Source of the DNA: Pseudomonadota bacterium
GTDB taxonomy: Bacteria > Desulfobacterota > Desulfovibrionia > Desulfovibrionales > Desulfovibrionaceae
Direction: 5' to 3'
NCBI GenBank assembly: GCA_018817515.1
Contig: JAHIUD010000012.1
Location: 1-34,166, forward strand
Length of the DNA: 34,166 nucleotides
The position numbers and the translations under genes are program-made. A model generated the notes under the pieces. That model saw only the letters and a list, made by a program, of their open reading frames with translations. It made no database searches and was not told where the DNA came from. This document shows positions 8,645 through 16,203 of the stretch, one piece after another (position 1 is the first letter of the stretch; the number at the start of each line of letters is the position of its first letter).

Positions 8645-10203
8645 CACTCCCAGTAAGCCTTGGCGAAACGGATGGCGGCGCCCGTCGGTTGCAGCACTAC
8701 GCCCTTGAGGCCTTCACGCAGGGCCACGGTGTCGCGCACGTGGGCCAGGGGCACGGCGGGGACCTCCGCGGCCAACAGGCGCGCGGCCTGGCGGAACAGG
8801 CCACTGCGTTCGCCCTCATCCCGGCTGGCCTCGGCGCGGTCCAGCAGGGCTTGAAAAGCCGCGCTCTGCCAGTGGGAGAAGTTGCCGCGCGAATCCAAAC
8901 CGAACTTGTAACGCAGCAATTCATGTGGGTTGGGCGCATCAAAGGTCCAGCCAGCCAGGCACATGTCATTGTCGCCTCTGTTGGCCACGGCCACGTACTT
9001 GGCCCAGGGCACGACGACGATGTGCGCCCGGATGCCCACCCCGGCCAGAGCCTGACGGATGGCCTGAGCCATGCGCCGGGGCTCGGGCAGGTAGGGCCGG
9101 GGGATGTCCATGACCTGCAGGGTGACGTCGAAGCCCTTGGCCAGCCCCTCCTGGGCCAGCAGCGCGCGGGCCTGGGCCGCATCGCCCCTGGCGTTGGGCT
9201 CGCCGGGCACGAAGCCGTTGTCCAGCAGTCCGGGCGGCAGCACGCTTGTGGCGGCCTGGCCGGCAGAGCCATAGACCAGCCGGGTCAGGGCCTCGCGGTT
9301 CAGGGCCAGGCGCACGGCCAGGCGCACGCCGACCTTGCGCATATGCCCGCGCTGGGTGTTCAGGGCCAGGTAGGCGATGTTCAGTCCGGCCACCCGCAGC
9401 ATCTGCACCCCGGGCATCTTCTCCAAGAGCGGCTGGTCCGAGGGTGGGATGCCGGTGACGGCGTCGGCGCGGCGGGTCTGAAACTCAAGAAAGCGCGCAC
9501 CGGCGTCGGGGATGGTGCGGATCACCAGGCGCTCCAGGCGCGGCACGCCGCCCCAGTAGTCCTGATTGCGCACCAGGGTGATGGACTCGCCCCGGCGCCA
9601 CTCGGCGAATTTGAACGGCCCGGTGCCCACGGGATGCTGCCCGATGTCCGGGCCCCATTTGGCCAAGGCCTGGGGGCTCAGGATGGGCGCCTGATGCGCG
9701 GCCAGCGAGTTCAAGAGCGAGGCCGAGGGGCGCTTGAGCCGAATGCGCAGGGTGTCGTCATCCAGGGCCTCTGCCCCGGCCACATGCTCGAACAGGTATT
9801 TGGCCGTGAACATCCCGGGCGTGTGAAAAGGGTTGGCCGGGTCGATCTGGCGCATGATGGACAGGGCCGCGGCCTGGGCGTTCATCGGACTGCCGTCGTG
9901 GAAGCGCACGCCCCGGCGGATGCGGAAGGTCCACTCCCGGCCATCAGGCGACACGGCCCAGGACTCGGCCAGGGCGGGCTCCACCTGAAACCCGCTGTCC
10001 TTTATGCGCACCAGGCCCTCGCAGATCTGACACACAACCAGGGTCGACTCGGAGTCGGTAGCCCGCGCCGGGTCCAGGGTCAGGGAGTCGCCGCCGCGCA
10101 CCAGGATCAGCGTGCCGGTGGACTCTGCGGCCTGGGCCGGAGCAAAGGCGGCAAGCAGACAGGCCAGGATCAGGAGCGCGCGCAGGGTGGTGGCGTATTT
10201 CAT
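8644..10203 (-). CDS. Periplasmic peptide/solute-binding protein, DppA/OppA (SBP_bac_5) family, copy 2
   Basis: A 519-residue extracytoplasmic binding protein with an N-terminal signal peptide (cleavage near AQA-A, residues 23-26). Family hallmarks are visible: early SLTLDPA, FHDGSP, PVGTGPFKF and YLALNTQ. It is a paralogue of the protein encoded just upstream; both share these blocks and end in IRFAKA plus three residues. The start is fixed by ATGA overlap with the upstream stop (ATG at 10203); a longer open frame reaching 10527 is only a shadow of the upstream gene. Its stop overlaps the next ATG as TGATG. No permease or ATPase gene is adjacent, so a sensory role towards the GGDEF-EAL protein is as likely as transport. 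The ligand is unknown. Confidence 0.9.
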   Translation of the reverse strand: MKYATTLRALLILACLLAAFAPAQAAESTGTLILVRGGDSLTLDPARATDSESTLVVCQICEGLVRIKDSGFQVEPALAESWAVSPDGREWTFRIRRGVRFHDGSPMNAQAAALSIMRQIDPANPFHTPGMFTAKYLFEHVAGAEALDDDTLRIRLKRPSASLLNSLAAHQAPILSPQALAKWGPDIGQHPVGTGPFKFAEWRRGESITLVRNQDYWGGVPRLERLVIRTIPDAGARFLEFQTRRADAVTGIPPSDQPLLEKMPGVQMLRVAGLNIAYLALNTQRGHMRKVGVRLAVRLALNREALTRLVYGSAGQAATSVLPPGLLDNGFVPGEPNARGDAAQARALLAQEGLAKGFDVTLQVMDIPRPYLPEPRRMAQAIRQALAGVGIRAHIVVVPWAKYVAVANRGDNDMCLAGWTFDAPNPHELLRYKFGLDSRGNFSHWQSAAFQALLDRAEASRDEGERSGLFRQAARLLAAEVPAVPLAHVRDTVALREGLKGVVLQPTGAAIRFAKAYWE

Positions 10204-11756
10204 TGGATGGTGGCCTTGGCGAAGCGGATGACGCCGGACGGATGGTTGACGATGCCCTGGACGTATCGGCTCCGGGCCAGGGTCTGGTTGGCGTGGGCCA
10301 GGGGCAGCAGCGGGACCTCCCGCCCGGCGATGTCCTGGACCTGGGCGAAGAGGGCCTCGCGCATTTTCTGGTCCGCGCTGGTCCTGGCCTGGGCCAGCAG
10401 ATCGTGCACCCGCCTGCCACGGTAGAAGCTGATGTTGGACGCGTGCGGCTTCTGGGCGTTGTCCAGGTCCAGCAGGTGCTCCAGAATGTCGGAGGCATCG
10501 CCGGTGCTGACCCAGCCGAGCAGGCACAGGTCGTGCTCTCCGGCATAGGCGCGGGCCAGGTAGGTGGCCCAGTCACAGGTCACTATCTTGGCGCGGATGC
10601 CCACGCTGGCCAGGTTCTCCTGGATGAAGCGGGCGATCTTGTCCGGCTGGGGCATGTAGGGCCGGGACACGGGCATGGCCCAGAGGGTGGTCAAAAAGCC
10701 GTTGGGCAACCCAGCCTGGCGCAGCAGCCTGCGGGCCAGGGCCGGATCATAGGCGGCGGCGGGCGCGGCCGGGTTGTAGCCCGGCATGCCCGGCGGCACC
10801 AGGGTCCGGGCCTGGGTGGCCTGCCCCCGGTAGATGCTCTTGACCAGTGCCGGACGATTGATGGCGTGGGCGATGGCCAGGCGCACCTTGGGATTGTCCA
10901 GGGGGGCGCGCTCGGTGTTCATGGCCAGATAGCCCACGTTCATGCCGGGCCAGGAATCCAGCACCAGGGCCGGATTGCGGCGCACCTCGACCTGCTGCTC
11001 CGGGGTCAGGGCATCCATGGCCTGGATGTTCCCGGCGCGCAGCTCCAGCATGCGCACCAGCGGGTCGGGCACGACCTTGAACACCAGGGCGTCGATCTTG
11101 GGGGCGCCGCCAAAGTACTTGGGGTTGGCCTCCAGCACGATGCGCTCGCCCTTGAGCCAGGAGCCGAAGATGAAGGGGCCGGTGCCCACGGGTCGGCGAT
11201 CGAAGCTCTCGCCCAGGGACTTCACCGCCGTGGGGCTGACGATGTAGGCCGAGTGCCGCGCCAGGGCCGCGAGGAAGAGCGGGTCCGGCTCCTTCAGGGT
11301 GATGCGCAGGGTGTGCGCGTTCAGGGCCTCCACCGAGCGCACGCCTCTGAGGGTGTCGTCCATCTTGCTGAAATGGGCCCGAAAATAAGGGTGCGCCGGG
11401 TCGATCTTGCGCAAGAGCGAGAAGCGCGCGGCCTCGGCGTCAAAGGCCGTGCCGTCGTGAAAATTGACGCCGGTGCGCAACGTGAAGACGTAGGCCAGCC
11501 CGCCTTCGGCCACGCTCCAGGAGGCGGCCAGGGCGGGCTCCACAATAGTGGAGTCGTCCCGGTAGCGCACCAGGCCATCGAAGATGTTCTCGATGACCAT
11601 GGCCGACTCGTTGTCCAGGAATTTTGCCGGGTCGAGGAAGGAGGCGTCCGCGCTGCGCGCGAAGACCAGAGTCTTGTGCCTGGGCTGGGCGGCCAGTTGG
11701 CCCCCGGTGAGCAACAGCGTCAGCAGTACCGCGATGAGGGTTGTGAAACGCACCAT
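10200..11756 (-). CDS. Periplasmic peptide/solute-binding protein, DppA/OppA (SBP_bac_5) family, copy 1
   Basis: A 518-residue binding protein and first gene of the three-gene operon. The start chosen is the ATG at 11756, with AGGGAG 4 bases upstream and a classic signal peptide (cleavage near residue 23, LAA-Q). An in-frame start near 11813 would add a non-signal leader and is less likely. Family blocks seen: ASFLDPA, NFHDGTAF, RPVGTGPFIFGSW, VGYLAMNTE and LGWVSTGDASD in the ligand-binding lobe. It probably arose with copy 2 by tandem duplication. Its 3' end overlaps the next gene as ATGA, implying translational coupling, and the codons for the conserved RFAKA end supply an AAGG that can act as ribosome-binding site for copy 2. 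The ligand cannot be read from the sequence. Confidence 0.9.
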   Translation of the reverse strand: MVRFTTLIAVLLTLLLTGGQLAAQPRHKTLVFARSADASFLDPAKFLDNESAMVIENIFDGLVRYRDDSTIVEPALAASWSVAEGGLAYVFTLRTGVNFHDGTAFDAEAARFSLLRKIDPAHPYFRAHFSKMDDTLRGVRSVEALNAHTLRITLKEPDPLFLAALARHSAYIVSPTAVKSLGESFDRRPVGTGPFIFGSWLKGERIVLEANPKYFGGAPKIDALVFKVVPDPLVRMLELRAGNIQAMDALTPEQQVEVRRNPALVLDSWPGMNVGYLAMNTERAPLDNPKVRLAIAHAINRPALVKSIYRGQATQARTLVPPGMPGYNPAAPAAAYDPALARRLLRQAGLPNGFLTTLWAMPVSRPYMPQPDKIARFIQENLASVGIRAKIVTCDWATYLARAYAGEHDLCLLGWVSTGDASDILEHLLDLDNAQKPHASNISFYRGRRVHDLLAQARTSADQKMREALFAQVQDIAGREVPLLPLAHANQTLARSRYVQGIVNHPSGVIRFAKATIQ

Positions 11757-11813
11757 GTTCTCCCTGCTGCATGCCGGATCAAGGCCATCCAAGGCGGTGG
11801 CCCGTCTCGACAT

Positions 11814-11828
11814 CCTGCCTCAGGCAGG
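11814..11828. promoter_or_regulatory. Inverted repeat in the 5' leader of the SBP operon
   Basis: CCTGCC-TCA-GGCAGG is a perfect 6-bp inverted repeat with a 3-base centre. It lies between the candidate promoter (-10 at 11902-11897) and the first SBP start. It could be an operator half-site pair or a small RNA hairpin; no T-run follows in the operon direction. Confidence 0.25.
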
Positions 11829-11896
11829 GGGAAAAATCCAGCGGCAATGCGCGGACTTGTGCCAACTCTTTCATAGATGAATCGTATTTGACAAAT

Positions 11897-11925
11897 AGCA
11901 TATGACCCCATTAACCAACTCGCAA
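11897..11925 (-). promoter_or_regulatory. Candidate sigma-70-type promoter of the SBP-SBP-GGDEF/EAL operon
   Basis: Read on the minus strand: TTGCGA (11925-11920), 17-base spacer, TATGCT (11902-11897), each 4 of 6 to consensus with ideal spacing. It sits in the only AT-rich stretch between the divergent operon and the YedE-like gene and gives a leader of about 130 bases. On the plus strand a perfect TTGACA (11888-11893) overlaps this region but lacks a good -10 at the right distance. Confidence 0.4.
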
Positions 11926-11987
11926 CAGATTGTATTGGTGGATTTTTTATGGGTCATGGGGTGTTTGATCACGCGAGGGGGGGGATC

Positions 11988-13079
11988 ATGGAGACGAAGA
12001 GGAGCCTGCTATCCGGCAAGGGCGAAATTTTGATTGCGGGGGCCGTCATCGGCCTGGCGGCCGTGCTGCTGCAATACGCCGGGAACCCGGCCAACATGGG
12101 CGTGTGCGTGGCCTGCTTCCTGCGCGACATCGCAGGCGCGCTCGGCCTGCACCGGGCCGCGCCCGTGCAGTATCTGCGCCCGGAGATACCGGCCTTTGTG
12201 CTGGGTTCGGTGGCTGCGGCCATGGTCGGCGGCGAGTTCCGCGCGCGCGCCGGGTCCGCCCCGCTGCTGCGCTTTTTCCTGGGCATGGCGGCCATGGCCG
12301 GGGCCCTGGTGTTCCTGGGCTGCCCCTGGCGCGTGCTGCTGCGCCTGGCCGGTGGCGACGGCAACGCGCTCTTCGGCCTCGCCGGGCTCTTGACCGGCAT
12401 CTATATGGGCCACCGCTTCTACAAGGCCGGGTTCGCCCTGCCCGCCAGCCAGGGCCAGTCGACCTTCTCCGGTCTGGCCATGCCGCTGGCCGCCCTGGGG
12501 CTGCTGGCCGTCCGCATGCTGCTCTCCCCGGACCCGGAAACGGGCTCGCTCGGCTGGATCTGGGCCTCGGCCAAGGGACCGGGCGCCGCCCACGCGCCGC
12601 TGCTGGCCTCCATCGGCGGGGGACTGCTCATCGGCGTGCTGGCCCAGCGCAGCCGTTTCTGCACCGTGGGCTCCCTGCGCGAGCTGTTCACCCGGCGCCA
12701 GATGCACCTGATCTACGGAGTGGCCACGTTCCTGCTTGCGGCCCTCATCGGCAACCTGCTCCTGGGCCAGTTCCACCCCAGCTTCGAGGGCCAGCCCGTG
12801 TCGCACACCGCGTCGCTGTGGAACTACCTGGGCATGGTGGTGGCGGGCCTGGCCTTCTCCCTTGCCGGGGGCTGCCCGGGCCGCCAGCTGATCCTCTCCG
12901 GCGAGGGCAGCAGCGACGCCGGCGTCTTTGTGCTGGGCATGCTCACCGCCGGAGCCCTGGCCCACAACATGGGCTGGGCCAGCTCTCCTGCCGGGCCGGG
13001 ACCCAACGCGCTGGCCGTCATCGTGGTGGGCCTGGGTTTCTGCCTGGCCGTGGGCTTCTTCAACCGCAAAAGCGCCTAG
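11988..13079 (+). CDS. yedE: YedE/YeeE-family membrane transporter, putative selenium (or thiosulfate-type) uptake
   Basis: A 363-residue polytopic membrane protein with about ten hydrophobic segments. Cys-containing family motifs are visible: GVCVACFLRD near the N-terminus, FLGCPWRVL, QRSRFCTVGSLRELF, and GGCPGRQLILSGEGSSDAG near the C-terminus. The family moves sulfur or selenium compounds such as thiosulfate; this pattern resembles the YedE branch proposed to serve selenium metabolism, which is inference. I start it at ATG 11988, after a GAGGGGGGG Shine-Dalgarno-like run. The in-frame ATG at 11949 lacks a clear site and would add 13 hydrophilic residues. No yedF, selD or other selenium gene is within the window. 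A strong bidirectional hairpin terminator follows. Confidence 0.82.
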   Translation: METKRSLLSGKGEILIAGAVIGLAAVLLQYAGNPANMGVCVACFLRDIAGALGLHRAAPVQYLRPEIPAFVLGSVAAAMVGGEFRARAGSAPLLRFFLGMAAMAGALVFLGCPWRVLLRLAGGDGNALFGLAGLLTGIYMGHRFYKAGFALPASQGQSTFSGLAMPLAALGLLAVRMLLSPDPETGSLGWIWASAKGPGAAHAPLLASIGGGLLIGVLAQRSRFCTVGSLRELFTRRQMHLIYGVATFLLAALIGNLLLGQFHPSFEGQPVSHTASLWNYLGMVVAGLAFSLAGGCPGRQLILSGEGSSDAGVFVLGMLTAGALAHNMGWASSPAGPGPNALAVIVVGLGFCLAVGFFNRKSA

Positions 13080-13099
13080 CGTTCCATATAACAAATGAC

Positions 13100-13142
13100 G
13101 ACGGCCCGGCGGGATGCTCTCCTGCCGGGCCGTCATTGTTTC
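13100..13142. terminator. Strong, probably bidirectional, intrinsic terminator
   Basis: A 15-bp stem (13100-13114 with 13120-13134, one G-T pair) around a 5-base loop, followed by ATTGTTT on the plus strand and an AT-rich stretch on the minus side. It lies between the convergent YedE-like gene and the small membrane protein gene and fits both. Confidence 0.8.
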
Positions 13143-13161
13143 GGCTGCTGATTGGGGAGGC

Positions 13162-13491
13162 CTAGAGCCGGACGATGCGCAGGATGCCGAGCACCAGGCC
13201 GATGGAGCCCAGGTCCACATTGTAGTTGCACAGGGCCATGGCCGTCAGAAGGCTCCAGAGGAAGACCAGGGCGGTGCCGCCAAAGAGCAGCGCCAACAGG
13301 CCCGAGGCCAGGCTCGTCATGCCCCAGACGTCGAACAACTGGCCCCAGAGCACGCCCTGGCGCAGGGCCAGCAGAAGCGGCCCGTCGTCGCCTGCGCCCA
13401 CGGGCGTGTCGACCACGTAGATGCGGAAGTAGAAGCAGCCCACGTAGGTCAGGAGGAAGATGCAGGCGGCCAGCAGGGTATTGCGCGTCAC
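13162..13491 (-). CDS. Small membrane protein of unknown function
   Basis: I do not recognise this 109-residue protein. It has three hydrophobic segments: about residues 7-27 (LAACIFLLTYVGCFYF), 60-85 (SLASGLLALLFGG and following) and 90-108. Between the first two lies a short polar loop with Asp residues. It starts with GTG at 13491, preceded by GAGGTC about 4 bases upstream. Codon usage matches the neighbours, so it is probably a resident gene. It shares its upstream region with the divergent TPR protein gene. On the minus strand this gap has a perfect TTGACA, but no good -10 box. Confidence 0.7.
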   Translation of the reverse strand: MTRNTLLAACIFLLTYVGCFYFRIYVVDTPVGAGDDGPLLLALRQGVLWGQLFDVWGMTSLASGLLALLFGGTALVFLWSLLTAMALCNYNVDLGSIGLVLGILRIVRL

Positions 13492-13615
13492 GGGGACCTC
13501 TATGATGATTCGTTGGTGGACGCCTGTCTGTGCCGTCCTGCCGCGCGGCTGTCAAGGGCCTGGCTGTTGCCCTCGGGGCGGATTACGCCTACCTTGGCTC
13601 GCGAGAGGTGTCTTT

Positions 13616-14506
13616 ATGCCCCCACGTCCCGCCCTGGCCACAGCCGCCGCGCTCCTGCTCGCAGCCGTCGTCTGCTGCGCCTGCGCTCCGGCTGCGGTTC
13701 CCCCCGCACAGGCTGCCGCACAGACTGCCGCGTCGCCCCTGACACCAGCCCAGGCGGCTTCCCTGGCCCCGCCCGCGCACAGCAGCCGCGTGGCCCTGGC
13801 CGCCTTCCATCTGCGCGACGAACGCGGGCTTGGCCCGGCCGAGGCCCTCCGGGTGCTGGACGAGCCGCGCTCCAATACGGCTGACGCGTCCGAGGCGCCC
13901 AAGGCAATCACCAGCGCGCTGGCGCAGGGCGAACACGGAGAGCTTGCGCTCAGGGCCGTGGCCCTGAACCAGCTGGGGCGCTACGCCGAGGCCGTGGCCG
14001 CTCTGGACAAGCTGATGCTGGCGCGGCGCGACCTGCCGCCAGCCGCCCTGGCCGACGCCTTTGTGGAACGCGGCCTGGCCCTGGCCGCCCTGGGCCACCA
14101 GCTGCGCGCCTCGGAAGACTATGCCGCAGCCCTGGCCGTGGCCCCCCGGCACATCCCGGCGCTCCTGGCCCGGGCCGACCAGCACTTCGCCCTGGGCCAG
14201 GCGGCCGAGGCCGAGGCGGGCTACTCCAAGGTCATAGACATCGCACCAGACAACATCCTCGCGCGCATCAACCGGGGCGTGGCGCGCGACGAGCAGGGCC
14301 GCTTCGGCGAGGCCATCGACGACTTCACCCAGGCGTTGCGGCTTGACCCGCGCTCGCCCGTGGCGCTGGTGAACCGCGGGGTGTCGCGCTCCCAGGCCGG
14401 GGACATGGCCGGGATGTGCGCGGACTATCTGGCCGCCTGCCGCCTGGGCGCCTGCTTCCGGCTTCAGTCGGCGCGGGGCATGGGCTACTGCGGGGTGGAA
14501 GAGTAG
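13616..14506 (+). CDS. TPR protein with signal peptide, probably exported or lipid-anchored
   Basis: A 296-residue protein with a hydrophobic signal sequence (ALLLAAVVCCACAPAA). The clustered cysteines hint at a lipoprotein, but the lipobox is not canonical. After an Ala/Pro-rich linker, TPR helices run from about residue 100 to 275. The clearest units are those containing NQLGRYAEAVAALDKL, ALGHQLRASEDYAAAL, ALGQAAEAEAGYSKVIDIAP and EQGRFGEAIDDFTQALRLDP. TPR proteins of this kind are scaffolds for envelope assemblies. The ATG at 13616 has GAGAGGTG 5 bases upstream; the longer open frame to 13460 has no comparable site and would bury the signal peptide. It converges on the receiver-TPR gene with a 25-base gap. 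Confidence 0.82.
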   Translation: MPPRPALATAAALLLAAVVCCACAPAAVPPAQAAAQTAASPLTPAQAASLAPPAHSSRVALAAFHLRDERGLGPAEALRVLDEPRSNTADASEAPKAITSALAQGEHGELALRAVALNQLGRYAEAVAALDKLMLARRDLPPAALADAFVERGLALAALGHQLRASEDYAAALAVAPRHIPALLARADQHFALGQAAEAEAGYSKVIDIAPDNILARINRGVARDEQGRFGEAIDDFTQALRLDPRSPVALVNRGVSRSQAGDMAGMCADYLAACRLGACFRLQSARGMGYCGVEE

Positions 14507-14531
14507 GCCGCCGGGAAGGCCGGGCGCGGGG

Positions 14532-15881
14532 CTAGTCTCCGGCGTCGAGCTTGGCCAGGAGCCGCTTGGAGCCCTGGTGGTGCGGATCGATGTCCAGGGC
14601 CGACTGGAGATACTCTCTGGCGACATCGCCGCGCTTGACCAGCAGGTAGGCGCTGGCGATGTTGAAGGCCACCACAGCGGCGGTGCGGTGGAAATCCGGG
14701 TCGGAGCGCAGGATCTGCTCGTAGCAGTCCACGGCCTGGCGGTGCTGCTGGCCATCGGCGTAGGCCAGGCCCATGTTGTAGAGCACGCGGCCATCGCCCG
14801 GAACAACGGTGAGGGCCTTCTTGTAGTTGTCGATGGCCTCCTTCCACTTGCCCTGCTTGCGCAAGGCGATGCCCAGACGGTTGAAGGTGACCATGTCCTC
14901 CTTGGTCAGGTTGTCGCCCTTCATCTCCAGAATCTTGACATAATACTTCTCGGCCATGGCCGGAGAGTCTTCGCTTACGCTCTCGGCAATGCCGGAAACC
15001 ACCTGCTCCACATAGCTTGAAGCCTCGCGCTGGGCGCTGGCGATGGCCTCGCCGAAATACACCTCAGCCCGATCCATGTCCTTCTTGCGCACGTAAACCT
15101 TGCCGATCTCGCACTTGCGCTCGGTATTCAGCGGACTGATGACGTCAAGCTTCTTCAGATAGCGCAGGTAGGTGTCTTCATCCTCGCCGCGGTGGACGCT
15201 CGCCAGCTTCTTCAAGGGCTCCAGGAACAACGTGGCTCCCTGGTGGGCCTGCTCATAGGCCTGGATGGCCTCGTCGCGCTTGCCCTCGATGAGCAGGGCG
15301 TCGCCCAGGAGCATGAAGGCCACAGGGCTGTTGTCCTTGATCTTCAGGATGGCCTTGCTGATGAGCTTGGCCTTGACCGTGTCGCCCAGGTCCAGCAGCC
15401 GCCTGGCCTCCTGCACCAGTTGGCTGAGCTTGCCCTGGGGCTTGATGGCTCCGGCCATCTTCTCGATGAGCGTGCCCACGCTCACGGGCTTGGTCAAAAC
15501 GCTGTCCGCGCCAATCTCAAAAATCTGCGACAAACTTTCCTTGCTGGTCTCCTGGGTCATGACCAAGAGCTTGGCTGCCGGGAAAGCGCCCTTGACGCCG
15601 CGCATGAACTCCAGGGTAAGCCTGCCGTTCAGCAGGCGGTCGGCCAGGACGAGCACCGGAGAGGGGTTCTTGATGCTCAAGTAATGGGCCACGCGCCTCA
15701 GAGCCTGGCTGGTGTCCTGGTAGACATCCAGGCAGTCGGTCCGGATGCCCAGAGACTTGAGGACGGTGGTGCGCAGGGTGCGCACGAAGAGCGGGTCGTC
15801 GGAAAGCGTGACCAGAGAGCCGTGCTGGGTCTCCAAGAATTCGCGGATGTCGTTGTCGAACCGAAGCGGTTGTGGCGGCAT
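14532..15881 (-). CDS. Response-regulator receiver fused to TPR repeats
   Basis: A 449-residue cytoplasmic protein. Residues 20-145 form a receiver domain with the expected acidic pair (Asp28-Asp29), phosphoacceptor candidate Asp81 (VLADRLLNG), Thr109 and Lys131 (LTKPVS), so it is probably phosphorylatable. The rest is TPR helices, clearest at AFMLLGDALLIEGKRDEAI, LGIALRKQGKWKEAIDNYK and MGLAYADGQQHRQAVDCY. There is no DNA-binding or enzymatic output, so the output is presumably protein-protein contact. The ATG at 15881 follows a perfect AGGAGG 9 bases upstream; the frame extending to 15971 is not needed. It is divergent from flagellin, suggesting a motility or flagellar regulatory role (inference). 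Confidence 0.88.
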   Translation of the reverse strand: MPPQPLRFDNDIREFLETQHGSLVTLSDDPLFVRTLRTTVLKSLGIRTDCLDVYQDTSQALRRVAHYLSIKNPSPVLVLADRLLNGRLTLEFMRGVKGAFPAAKLLVMTQETSKESLSQIFEIGADSVLTKPVSVGTLIEKMAGAIKPQGKLSQLVQEARRLLDLGDTVKAKLISKAILKIKDNSPVAFMLLGDALLIEGKRDEAIQAYEQAHQGATLFLEPLKKLASVHRGEDEDTYLRYLKKLDVISPLNTERKCEIGKVYVRKKDMDRAEVYFGEAIASAQREASSYVEQVVSGIAESVSEDSPAMAEKYYVKILEMKGDNLTKEDMVTFNRLGIALRKQGKWKEAIDNYKKALTVVPGDGRVLYNMGLAYADGQQHRQAVDCYEQILRSDPDFHRTAAVVAFNIASAYLLVKRGDVAREYLQSALDIDPHHQGSKRLLAKLDAGD

Positions 15882-16140
15882 GGTGCGGCTTTCCTCCTGA
15901 CGCCGAGACGTCGGCCTGATCCAAAAGCCATGGACGGCGTCCTTACACTCATCGCGTTTTACACCCCCCAAACGGCATTGTCGAGGGCAGGTGCTTTCGA
16001 AAGAACGTTGCTTACTTCTTCCCCAGGCGTGGCAACGGCCTGACGCTGCGGCAGGTTTTTCTATTCAGGCAAGGCTTCACAAACATTTCTAGACTTTCTC
16101 GTTACACATAAACATCCGTATTTCAAGATAAACATAACTT
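15882..16140. other. Intergenic region between receiver-TPR gene and flagellin
   Basis: No gene is seen in this stretch. It becomes AT-rich towards flagellin. It contains a perfect 10-bp palindrome, CTTTCGAAAG, at 15994-16003, a possible regulator site. A weak minus-strand promoter-like pair (TCGACA and TGTAAA, spacing only 15) lies nearby. The bases upstream of 16141 are where an enhancer-binding activator of the sigma-54 promoter would be expected, but I recognise no specific site. Confidence 0.3.
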
Positions 16141-16156
16141 TGGCACAGCCAGTGCA
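16141..16156 (+). promoter_or_regulatory. Sigma-54 (RpoN) promoter of flagellin
   Basis: TGGCACAGCCAGTGCA matches the -24/-12 consensus TGGCAC-N5-TTGCA in all positions but one (G for T before TGCA), with exact spacing. It predicts a start near 16167 and a leader of about 37 bases before the flagellin ATG. Sigma-54 control of late flagellar genes is well established. Confidence 0.85.
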
Positions 16157-16170
16157 TTTCAGGCCGCAAA

Positions 16171-16196
16171 AGGGAATGTTTTTTCGAACAAGGAGG
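16171..16196 (+). promoter_or_regulatory. Flagellin leader with strong ribosome-binding site and two ANGGA motifs
   Basis: AAGGAGG at 16190-16196, 7 bases before the ATG, is a near-perfect Shine-Dalgarno. AGGGA (16171-16175) and AAGGA (16190-16194) both match the CsrA core ANGGA, and the second overlaps the ribosome-binding site. CsrA repression of flagellin translation is known in other bacteria; here it is a suggestion from motif position only. Confidence 0.4.
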
Positions 16197-16203
16197 TTTA
16201 ATC

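Noticed and set aside
6353-8656. Long plus-strand open frame opposite the GGDEF-EAL gene
   Set aside because: Same artefact; the minus-strand protein has complete catalytic motifs over the whole length.
10204-10527. N-terminal extension of the second SBP
   Set aside because: It translates the first SBP gene in another frame and would bury the signal peptide; the ATGA overlap at 10203 is the better start.
11844-11864. Minus-strand TGGCAC followed by TTGC as a sigma-54 promoter for the SBP operon
   Set aside because: The two boxes are 11 bases apart instead of 5, so they cannot be contacted together.
16039-16060. Small hairpin followed by five T upstream of flagellin as a terminator
   Set aside because: The stem has a mismatch and a cramped loop, and no plus-strand gene ends just before it.
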